Positions 50,850 through 58,248 of a DNA stretch of 64,000 bases are shown here, piece by piece (the first letter of the stretch is position 1; each line of letters opens with the position of its first letter). The stretch comes from Kitasatospora sp. MAA4 (GTDB lineage: Bacteria > Actinomycetota > Actinomycetes > Streptomycetales > Streptomycetaceae). The stretch lies in contig NZ_JARZAI010000019.1 in assembly GCF_029893355.1 (NCBI RefSeq), forward strand, positions 62,001 through 126,000. The letters are read 5' to 3'. A program made the translations under genes and the position numbers. A model generated the notes under the pieces. It was not told where the DNA came from. It saw nothing but the letters and a program-made list of their open reading frames with translations, and did no database searches.

Positions 50850-51263
50850 ATGGGCGGGCTGGTCCCGGTCGAGGGGCGGGATGTCGAGCGGTTCGTCGAG
50901 CTGTCGGTGAAGCTGACCGGCTTCGATGCGGGGGAGTTGGGGGCGGCGGGGGTGGCCGCGGAGTATCTGTGGGTGGTGTCGCAGCAGCTCGGGGCCGAGC
51001 GGTACGAGCGGCTGGCGGATGCCCTCGACCGCCTGGAGCCGGCGGAGTTGGCGGACGAGGGGCTGCGCGAGGCGGCTCGGGCGGTCGCGCACCTGTGGTA
51101 CCTGGGGGTCTGGCCGGGGATCGGGCCGGAGCAGGCGTTCGTGGCCTCGGCGCGGTCGGCCGCGCAGGGGCTGGTGTGGCGGACCATCGACGGGCAGGCG
51201 CCGGGTACGCCCGGTCCAGGGCCGGGTAGTTGGGCCCGGCCGCCGCAGGGGGCGGGGCGGTGA
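50850..51263 (+). CDS. Sorbitol-dehydrogenase-like small subunit
   Basis: A 137-residue helical protein resembling the small subunits (PF12318-like) of membrane-bound FAD dehydrogenases: FVELSVKLTGFDAGELG, then QQLGAERYERLADAL. No Tat signal is seen from ATG 50850, unlike many proteobacterial small subunits. Its stop overlaps the GMC oxidoreductase start (GTGA), supporting a two-subunit enzyme. The 264-bp divergent region upstream is AT-richer around 50685-50725 and likely holds promoters for this operon and surf1. Confidence 0.72.
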   Translation: MGGLVPVEGRDVERFVELSVKLTGFDAGELGAAGVAAEYLWVVSQQLGAERYERLADALDRLEPAELADEGLREAARAVAHLWYLGVWPGIGPEQAFVASARSAAQGLVWRTIDGQAPGTPGPGPGSWARPPQGAGR

Positions 51264-53122
51264 GCGGCATCCCGGATCAGTCGGTGGCGGAGCAGACGGG
51301 CGAGCGGTACGACGCGGTGGTGGTCGGCGCCGGCTTCGCCGGGTCGCTGGCCGCCGGGCGGCTGGCCGGGCTCGGGTGGCGGGTGCTGGTGCTGGAGGCC
51401 GGGACCGAACAGCCGGTCCAGGAGCAGCTGGACGCCTACCGCACCGCCGTCGCCAAGGTCCCCGGCTCGGCGCTCGCGCCCAACGCGGTGGTGGCCTCGC
51501 CGGACGTCCTGGACCTCGCGGGCCAGGTCGAGGGCGGCTACCGGGCCACCGGGCATTTCCTGCAGAACGGTGAACTCCCGTACGCCAGCGGCTATCTGCG
51601 CGCCAACGGCGGCAGCGGACTGGCCTGGACGGGCCTCACCCCGCGGATGCATCCCGAGGACTTCCGCACCGGCGAGTTCGGCCGCGGCCGCAGCTGGCCG
51701 ATCGGCTACCACGAGCTGGAGCCGTACTACCGGGCCGCCGAGCGCGAACTCGGGGTGGCCGCCGACGTGGACGAGCAGCGCGAGCGGGTCGGGCTGCCGC
51801 TCCCGGACGGGTACGTCTTCCCGATGCGCCCGGTGCCGCCCAGCCACCTGGACCAGCTGGTGGCGGCGGCGCTGGACGGCCGGTCCGCGGTCGACCCGAA
51901 CGGCGGCCCGGGCCCGGAGCAGCCCGTCGAGTTGCGCGTGGTCGGCACCCCCTCCGCGCGCGTCACGTCGCCGACCGGCGCGGACGCGGCGGCTGTCGCC
52001 GCCGGGCGCTCCGCGTGCATGGGCAGCGCGAGCTGCATCCCGGTCTGCCCGACCGGTGCCAAGTACACGCCGCTGACCACGCAGGCCCGCTGGCCCTCCG
52101 GCGTGACGCTGCGCACCCGGGCGGTGGTGAACCGGGTGCTGGTGGACGCCAACGGCCGGGCCACCGGCGTCGAGTACCAGGCGTACCGGGATCCGGCCTC
52201 GCCTCGGCACACCCGGCACACCGTGCATGCGGACGTCGTCGTGCTGGCCGCGCACGCCGTCGAGAACGCCCGGCTGCTGCTCGCCGGCGGCCTCGCCAAC
52301 AGCAGTGACCAGCTGGGCCGGAACCTGATGGACCACCCGGTGCTGGTCACCTGGGGCCTGATGCCCGAGCAGGTCGGGCCGTACCGCGGCCCGGGCTCCA
52401 CCTCCGGCATCGAGGGCTTCCGGTTCGGCCCGGCCCGCGCGCACCGGGCGCCGTTCCGGATCGAGATCGGCAACTGGGGCTGGGGGTGGGCCGTCGGGCC
52501 GGTGGACGCCGACGTCGCGGAGCTGCTGAACAGCGGTGACGTGGGGCTGTTCGGCAAGGAGCTGCGGCAGTCCGTGCGGGACCGGATCGGCCGCCAGGTC
52601 GCCCTCCAGTTCGAGATGGAGCAGGAGGCCGACCCCGCGAACCGGGTCACCCTGGACCACTCCCGCCGCGACCCGCTCGGCAACCCGCGCCCGGTGCTGA
52701 CCTACGGGCTCTCCGACTACGTCAAGCGCGGGATGGCGACGGCCAGGGCCGTCTCCGACCAGATCTTCGCCCTGCTCGGCGCCGAGGACCACACGTCCTT
52801 CCGGCCAGGCCCCGGCATGCCGGGCTACTTCGAGTACCAGGGCGCGCCGTTCGCGTTCCGCGGCGCGGGCCACGGTGCGGGGACGCACATCATGGGCGAC
52901 TCGCCGTCCGACTCGGTGGTCGACCGCTGGCAGCGCTGCTGGGACCACCCGGGCCTGTACGCGGTGGGCTGCGGCAGCATGCCGTCGGTCGGCACCTCCA
53001 ACCCCTCGCTCACGATGGCGGCCCTCGCGCTGCACAGTTGCGAGCAGATCCACCGAGATCTGACGGAACGTCACCACCCGGCAGTACTGGGCACCCTGCC
53101 CGCCCGGACCCAACCCCGCTGA
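51260..53122 (+). CDS. GMC-family FAD oxidoreductase (large subunit)
   Basis: A 620-residue flavoprotein. FAD-binding motif VVGAGFAGSLAAGRLAGLG at about 22-40, GSGLAWTGLTPRMHPEDF, a Cys cluster (SACMGSASCIPVCPTGAKY) as in gluconate-2-dehydrogenase-like enzymes, and C-terminal GTHIMG and SVGTSNPSLTMAALAL with His/Asn active-site residues. GTG 51260 overlaps the small-subunit stop. A decarboxylase-like gene starts 15 bp after it. It likely oxidises a sugar or alcohol and passes electrons to quinone or cytochrome; the substrate is unknown. Confidence 0.88.
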   Translation: MSGIPDQSVAEQTGERYDAVVVGAGFAGSLAAGRLAGLGWRVLVLEAGTEQPVQEQLDAYRTAVAKVPGSALAPNAVVASPDVLDLAGQVEGGYRATGHFLQNGELPYASGYLRANGGSGLAWTGLTPRMHPEDFRTGEFGRGRSWPIGYHELEPYYRAAERELGVAADVDEQRERVGLPLPDGYVFPMRPVPPSHLDQLVAAALDGRSAVDPNGGPGPEQPVELRVVGTPSARVTSPTGADAAAVAAGRSACMGSASCIPVCPTGAKYTPLTTQARWPSGVTLRTRAVVNRVLVDANGRATGVEYQAYRDPASPRHTRHTVHADVVVLAAHAVENARLLLAGGLANSSDQLGRNLMDHPVLVTWGLMPEQVGPYRGPGSTSGIEGFRFGPARAHRAPFRIEIGNWGWGWAVGPVDADVAELLNSGDVGLFGKELRQSVRDRIGRQVALQFEMEQEADPANRVTLDHSRRDPLGNPRPVLTYGLSDYVKRGMATARAVSDQIFALLGAEDHTSFRPGPGMPGYFEYQGAPFAFRGAGHGAGTHIMGDSPSDSVVDRWQRCWDHPGLYAVGCGSMPSVGTSNPSLTMAALALHSCEQIHRDLTERHHPAVLGTLPARTQPR

Positions 53123-53137
53123 GGAGTCATCACTGCC

Positions 53138-53986
53138 ATGGCCGACCCGCTGAGCCGCCCACCCGTCCCGGCGCCCTACCAACTGCCCTTCCACTACGGC
53201 GCCCTGCACAACGTCGGCCTGGACTTCCTGGTCGAGCCCGGCCCGGCACGGGAGTTGCTCGCCGAGCGTCATCCGGCCCTGACCGTGGCCGAGTTCGGCG
53301 GACGGGCCTGCGTCACCCTCAACTACCAGCTGTACTTCGCCCAGTACCCGAACGGCGGCGGCATCACCCAGGAGATCGAGTACAGCGTCATCGCCCACCC
53401 CGCCGCCGAGACGGACCGGGTCGCGGGGCTCTCCTACCGGGAGTTCGCCCACGGCCACGACCAGACGAAGCTGCTCGGTATCGCCCGCCTGCACGTGCTG
53501 TGCGACAACCCGCTGGCGATCGACGCCGGCACCAAGCTCTTCGGCGAGCCCAAGTACCCCGCCTGGTTCGAGGCGGTGATGCCCTCCCTCAACGGACCGG
53601 CCGGCGAACGCTGGGACATCACCTGCCGCAAGGCCGCCTTCACCCCGGACGGTACGGCCCTGGACCGGCACGACGAGGCGCTGTTCTCCTTCACCGCCGA
53701 CCTCACCGGCCTGACCCCGACCCCGGTCAACAACACCCCGATCACCGGCTACGGCACCGACGCGGACGGCCGGGCCCTGGCCGGCCCGCTCAACGTCTAC
53801 CAGCCCTACCGCCACCACACCCTGGACGCCGCCACCGCCGACCGCGTCCGGCTTCAGGTCGAGGACGGCGGCTCCGAGATCGGCCGGCACCTGACCGACC
53901 TGATCGCCGACCGGCCGGCTGCCGGCGTCTGGTCCTACCAGTCCCCGCCGGTCGCCGCCCACAACTACCCCTACTACCTCCGCTGA
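53138..53986 (+). CDS. Acetoacetate decarboxylase-family protein
   Basis: A 282-residue protein of the ADC-like fold, with GTKLFGEPKYPAWFE as the clearest family segment. The Lys in GTKLFGEPKYPA is a candidate Schiff-base residue (inference). GGAG precedes ATG 53138, and the gene lies 15 bp after the GMC oxidoreductase, so both are in one operon. Oxidation of an alcohol to a keto acid followed by decarboxylation, or aldol-type chemistry as in other ADC-like enzymes, would fit. Confidence 0.75.
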   Translation: MADPLSRPPVPAPYQLPFHYGALHNVGLDFLVEPGPARELLAERHPALTVAEFGGRACVTLNYQLYFAQYPNGGGITQEIEYSVIAHPAAETDRVAGLSYREFAHGHDQTKLLGIARLHVLCDNPLAIDAGTKLFGEPKYPAWFEAVMPSLNGPAGERWDITCRKAAFTPDGTALDRHDEALFSFTADLTGLTPTPVNNTPITGYGTDADGRALAGPLNVYQPYRHHTLDAATADRVRLQVEDGGSEIGRHLTDLIADRPAAGVWSYQSPPVAAHNYPYYLR

Positions 53987-54245
53987 GGCTCAGCCCCCGG
54001 CTGACGGAAGGGTCACGGGAGCGGTCGGGCGCGGGACCGCGATGGGGTGGCACGGATCGGCCGGGGAGGAGCCGCAGGTCGGGCCGGGGGCGGGCGTCGG
54101 ATGAGCGGAGCGGCGACGCGGTCGGGCTCACCATCGTGGCCGAGGCCGAGGCCGAGGCCGAGGCCGGGACGGTGGTCGGGCCGACGGGACGTGCGGAGCC
54201 CTGGCCTGATCGGACCCCCGTCCCGATCAGGCCCAGGAGGCCCGA

Positions 54246-55163
54246 TCACGCGCAGGCGGCCCGCGCCCGCAGGCGGCGCAGCATCCGGGCGTCGTCGAAG
54301 CCCACCTCGCGCGCCGCCGCCTCCACCGTCGTGCCGTGGCTGATCAGGTGCTCGGCCCGTTCCAGCCGCAGCGTCTGCTGGTAGCGCAGCGGGGTGAGCC
54401 CGTCGGTGGCCCGGCCGAAGAGCCGGGTGAGGGTGCGTTCGCTGACGCCGGCGCAGGCCGACAGCTCCGCCAGCGACAGCGGCTCGGCGAACCGCGTGTC
54501 GATCAGGTCCTGCACCCGGTGGACGGTGTCGCTCAGGTGCGAGCGGTGCCGCAGCATCGCGCTGGCCTGCGGTTCGTCGCCGTTGCGGCGGGCGTAGACG
54601 ACCATGCTGCGGGCCACTCTCGCCGCCATCGTCGGGCCGTGCCGGACGGCCAGCAGGTGCAGGGCCAGGTCGATGCCGCTGGCGATGCCGGCCGAGGTCA
54701 CCACCCGGTCGTCGGAGGTGAACAGCACGTCCCGCACCACGGTCGCGCGGGGGAAGCGGGACGCCAGCGCGTCCTGGAGCTCGTGGTGCGTGGTGCACCG
54801 GCGTCCGTCCAGCAGTCCGGCCTGGCCCAGCGCCCGCGCGCCGGAGCAGACGCTGGCGACCGTACCGCCGGCGGCGTGGTGCGCGCGCAGCCGCTCGGTC
54901 GTGGCCGGGCCCAACTCCGGTCCGTCGGGCCGGATGGCGGCCCGCCAACCGGGCACCACCACCAGGTCGTCGGGGCCCAGCTCCGGCCAGTGGGTGTCGG
55001 CGGTCAGCGCCAGGCCCTGGGCGCTGGGAACCTGCTCGCGCTCGGCGACGTAGCCGAGCCGGTAGGACGGCCCGAAGTCCGCCGCCGTGCTGAACACCTG
55101 GGCCGGACCGGCCAGGTCGAGCAGGTGGACTCCGGGCACCAGGACGAACAGGACGCGGCTCAC
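54246..55163 (-). CDS. GlxA-type AraC regulator (DJ-1/PfpI + AraC HTH)
   Basis: A 305-residue regulator with a DJ-1/PfpI-like N-terminal domain (RVLFVLVPGVHLLDLAG, VASVCSGARALG, GIASGIDLALHLL) and a C-terminal AraC double HTH (FAEPLSLAELSACAGVSERT, TTVEAAAREVGFDDARML). The GTG start overlaps the isochorismatase stop (GTGA), so the two are co-translated. GlxA-like regulators often control catabolism of small amines, amides or betaines. Convergent with the decarboxylase-like gene; the 259-bp gap holds four CGAGGC repeats at 54141-54164. Confidence 0.86.
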   Translation of the reverse strand: MSRVLFVLVPGVHLLDLAGPAQVFSTAADFGPSYRLGYVAEREQVPSAQGLALTADTHWPELGPDDLVVVPGWRAAIRPDGPELGPATTERLRAHHAAGGTVASVCSGARALGQAGLLDGRRCTTHHELQDALASRFPRATVVRDVLFTSDDRVVTSAGIASGIDLALHLLAVRHGPTMAARVARSMVVYARRNGDEPQASAMLRHRSHLSDTVHRVQDLIDTRFAEPLSLAELSACAGVSERTLTRLFGRATDGLTPLRYQQTLRLERAEHLISHGTTVEAAAREVGFDDARMLRRLRARAACA

Positions 55164-55714
55164 CCCTGCGACACCTCGGCCGCTTCCGCCTCCAGTTCGG
55201 CCACCGTGGCGATCCGGGCGAACCGGCCGCGCAGGACGGCCTCGGTCCGCTCGATGATCGCGTCCGTGCCGAGCTCGCCGATCGGGTTGGTCGTGGTGGC
55301 CTCGGTGACGAGGACGACCTGGTAGCCGAGGTCGCTGCCGACCCGGGTGGTGGTCTCCACGCACTGCTCCGTGCGGATACCGCAGAGCACCAGCTCGCGC
55401 ACGCCCGCCTCGGTCAGCAGCTGCTGCAGGTTGGTGGTGGTGAAGGCGTTGTGGGAGGTCTTGCGGACCACCGGCTCTCCGGGCTCGGGCTGCTCCAGCT
55501 CGTCCAGCGGTCGGACGTGCCCGAGGGCCGGGTCGAACACGCCACCGGTGCCCGGTTCGGTGTGCAGCACCCAGATGACCTTGTCGCCGTTGGCACGGGC
55601 GAGGCGGACCAGCCGGTTGACCGGCTCGGCGATCTTCGGATTGGCGGTCTGCTCCCACTGGGGCATCGCACGGAAGGATTCCTGGACATCGATGACGATC
55701 AGCGCTCGGTTCAT
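55160..55714 (-). CDS. Isochorismatase-family cysteine hydrolase
   Basis: A 184-residue hydrolase. The catalytic Asp is in MNRALIVIDVQ (Asp9), the Lys in the VVRKTSHNAF region and the Cys in LCGIRTEQCVETT, giving the Asp-Lys-Cys triad of the nicotinamidase/isochorismatase family. Coupled to the downstream GlxA-type regulator, it is more likely a hydrolase of a small amide than a siderophore enzyme. ATG 55714 is the clear start. Confidence 0.88.
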   Translation of the reverse strand: MNRALIVIDVQESFRAMPQWEQTANPKIAEPVNRLVRLARANGDKVIWVLHTEPGTGGVFDPALGHVRPLDELEQPEPGEPVVRKTSHNAFTTTNLQQLLTEAGVRELVLCGIRTEQCVETTTRVGSDLGYQVVLVTEATTTNPIGELGTDAIIERTEAVLRGRFARIATVAELEAEAAEVSQG

Positions 55715-55845
55715 GTCTCCGAGTATGACCAGCGGCGATACCGCCGCGGCAGGCACGATCCAGGCCGGCACCGGAACGATCCGGTCACCGCCTCGCGGCC
55801 CGACCGCCCGGCTGGCGCTCCCGGGCGGTCGGTGGGGCAGGACGG

Positions 55846-57597
55846 TCAGGGTGCCGAGTCCGGCACGTCGGTGCTCTTGGCGTAGGCCTGGATCGGCGTC
55901 ATCCCGACGCCGTTCAGCTTGACCGTGTAGTCGTGGCTGACCTGGGCGCACTTGCTGCTGTCGTCGGCGGTCGCCGCGCTGGCGTTGCTCAGGGCGGCCT
56001 GGGTGTCGACGGGGGCGGGTGCCGCCGCGGCTCCGCCGGACGAGGCCGCGGCGCCGCTGAACGTGGTCCCGCTGGTCCAGTCGGCGCCGATGGTCAGCGT
56101 GACGCCGGGGCCCTCGCCGGGGACGACGGCGGAGGCCGGCAGGCCGACCGCGGCGGCCACCCCCTGGGCGTCGGCCTGGTGGCCGGCGGCGTAGCCGACG
56201 GTGGACGTCGCCGCGTCGGGTCCGCTGGCCTGGGTGGTCTTCGAGCTGTAGCCCTTGGCGATCAGCGCCGCGGCGACGGCGGCGGCGCGGCCGGTGACCT
56301 TGCTGCCGTTCTTGACGTGGACGGCGACCTCGCCGATCGGGGCTCCGGCCGGTGCGGCGGGTGTGGGGGCGGCGGGGGCGGCGGGTGCCGGTGCGGCGGC
56401 GGCGGTGGCCTGGGCGGCGGCGCTGGACTTGTCGCCGCTGCCGGTGGTGAGTGACTGGTCGTTGCTGATGGCGTCGAAGAGGTTCTTGGCGGCGGGGGCG
56501 ACGACGACGCGGGCGGCGTCCTTGGGGTCGGGGAGGTTCTGCATGGTGGTGAAGGTGATCCGGTCGGCGGGGACCTTGTTGAGGTCGTCGGCGAGGCCGA
56601 CCAGCTGGGGGATGCCGCTGAGGCCGGTGTCGACGGTCAGTGCCTTGGTGGCGGCGTTGGCCAGTGAGTAGACGGCGGTGGGGTCGGCCAGGGTGCCGGC
56701 GCTCTTGAGCTGGCGGACCATGGCGCCGATGAACATGTGCTGGGAGACGGTGCGGCCCAGGTCGCTGCCGTCGCCGAAGCCGTGGCGGGAGCGGACGAAC
56801 ATCAGGGCGGCCATGCCCTTGAGGGTGTGGGTGCCGGCCTTGAGCTTGAGGTGGGAGTCGGGGTCGTAGACGTTGTCGCTGACGCAGATCGGCACGCCGC
56901 CGACCGCGTCGGACATCTGCACGACGCCGGTGAAGTCGACGGTGATGAAGTGGTCGATCGGGATCCCGGTGAGCTGGTGGACGGCGGCCACGGTGCAGCC
57001 GGGGCCGTAGTCCAGGGTGCTGTTGATCTGGCCGTACTGGGCCTTCATGTTGGTGTGGTGCTGGGTGTCGGTGCAGGCCGGCAGCTGGGTCATGGTGTCG
57101 CGGGGGACGCTCATGACGGTGGCGTTGCTGCGGTCGGCGGAGACGTGCAGGACCATCTCGACGTCGGCGTTGGCGCCGGGGCCGCAGTCGCCGCCGATCG
57201 CGCAGTCGGCGGCGTTGTCGCGGCTGTCCGAGCCGATCACCAGGATGTTGAGCGGGGTGCGGCCGAAGGCGTCCGGCTTCTCGTGGCCGGCGTCGCCCGT
57301 GGTGCCGGCGAACAGCGCGGAGCTCTTGATGTTCCCGCTCAGCTTCTCGTACACGAACGCGCCGACGCCCGCGGTCACCAGCACCACACCCGCGCTGGTG
57401 AAGGCGAGGACCCGCAGCGCCCGGCGGGGCTTCTTGCGGCCCTTGCCGCTCGCGGCCTTGCGGGCTGCCGCCCGGCCACCGCCTGCCGCCCCGCCGCCCG
57501 CTGCTCGGCCACCGGCGGCGGGTGGGGGCGGGGTGGACGCCGCGAGGCGGCGTCCGCGTCGGCCTTCTCCGGACGTGTCCAGCTGTATATCGGTCAT
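55846..57597 (-). CDS. LytR-CpsA-Psr (LCP) cell-wall glycopolymer transferase
   Basis: A 583-residue membrane protein. A basic, Gly/Ala-rich cytoplasmic N-terminus (1-60) precedes one membrane helix (about 61-83). The LCP domain (about 100-290) has NILVIGSDSRDNAA, MVLHVSADRSNATVMSVPRDT and MFVRSRHGFGDGSDLGR. A Pro/Ala linker leads to a C-terminal LytR_C domain (about 430-545). LCP proteins attach teichoic-acid-like or arabinogalactan-type polymers to peptidoglycan. ATG 57597 follows GAGGAC; an upstream in-frame ATG at 57651 would remove the palindrome from the promoter and is less likely. Confidence 0.9.
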   Translation of the reverse strand: MTDIQLDTSGEGRRGRRLAASTPPPPAAGGRAAGGGAAGGGRAAARKAASGKGRKKPRRALRVLAFTSAGVVLVTAGVGAFVYEKLSGNIKSSALFAGTTGDAGHEKPDAFGRTPLNILVIGSDSRDNAADCAIGGDCGPGANADVEMVLHVSADRSNATVMSVPRDTMTQLPACTDTQHHTNMKAQYGQINSTLDYGPGCTVAAVHQLTGIPIDHFITVDFTGVVQMSDAVGGVPICVSDNVYDPDSHLKLKAGTHTLKGMAALMFVRSRHGFGDGSDLGRTVSQHMFIGAMVRQLKSAGTLADPTAVYSLANAATKALTVDTGLSGIPQLVGLADDLNKVPADRITFTTMQNLPDPKDAARVVVAPAAKNLFDAISNDQSLTTGSGDKSSAAAQATAAAAPAPAAPAAPTPAAPAGAPIGEVAVHVKNGSKVTGRAAAVAAALIAKGYSSKTTQASGPDAATSTVGYAAGHQADAQGVAAAVGLPASAVVPGEGPGVTLTIGADWTSGTTFSGAAASSGGAAAAPAPVDTQAALSNASAATADDSSKCAQVSHDYTVKLNGVGMTPIQAYAKSTDVPDSAP

Positions 57598-58248
57598 GCC
57601 CGGGTGTCCTCGTTCCTCGACCGGTCGCCACCAGCGTGCGTAGTTGCGCAACCTAGCAAGTGTGCTCGTCGGATCGCACAGCGGCCCCGTCTCTCGCGCG
57701 CGGAGGGTGGTGCGAACCGTGCCCGGCGGCTTGCGACACGCCGTCCCGGAAGAGTGGGTTTTGCGCCATAAGCCCGTCGCGACGGGTCGAGCGGCCGGGT
57801 CCGCGCGGACCGGTCGGCGGTACGCGACTAGCGGTCATGGACATGCCCGTGGCCTAGGCATACCGGCGGTCCGCGCACGCCGTCCGCCCGCGGCGCACGG
57901 TCCGCGGCGGGCCGGCGGGCGAGCGGAACTCGGACATCGCGCCGTCGCTCCCGGAAATCACCCTCTGGTCGACCCGGCTGACCCTGCGTTAGGTTCGTCC
58001 CGTCGCCGCAGCACCAGGCCTCACCACAGGATCGCGCCCCGGACGTCTCTCGGGCGCCCCGGCCTGGTGCGGCGGTCAGATCGGAACACCGGGTTCTGCT
58101 GCGAACCCGGGCGGCGCCCACCCGGCGGAGGCCGGGGGCGCCGATGGGGGATCCACAGGAACATCCGCAAGCGGGCAGCCCCGCGACTGCGGCTTGTCTT
58201 TCCGAGGCACGAGCGAGCGCGCGTGCCTCTCTCCGTGGAGGAAACCAC
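57598..58248. other. Long divergent intergenic region with palindrome and leader hairpins (651 bp)
   Basis: No convincing gene is seen. It holds a perfect palindrome GTTGCGCAAC (57643-57652) near the LCP start. A long hairpin follows with 15-bp arms (58006-58020 and 58061-58075, one mismatch, arm core GCACCAGGCC) enclosing a smaller GC stem. A compound hairpin (CCGCA 58165-58169 with TGCGG 58188-58192, inner GCGGG stem) is followed by CTTGTCTTT. A GAGGCACG/CGTGCCTC hairpin (58204-58229) lies just before the GGAGG of the secreted-protein gene. This looks like a long structured leader for that gene. Confidence 0.55.

Noticed and set aside
54141..54164. Four CGAGGC repeats as a possible regulatory array
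   Set aside because: Short, common sequence in GC-rich DNA (a similar run occurs within the M48 gene near 17230); no other sign of function.
55160..55714. Siderophore isochorismatase
   Set aside because: There are no dhb/ent genes nearby and it is co-translated with a GlxA-type regulator, so a general amide hydrolase is more likely.
58006..58248. c-di-AMP (ydaO-type) riboswitch call
   Set aside because: The leader is structured, but I could not match the conserved ydaO motifs by eye, so it is described only as a structured leader.
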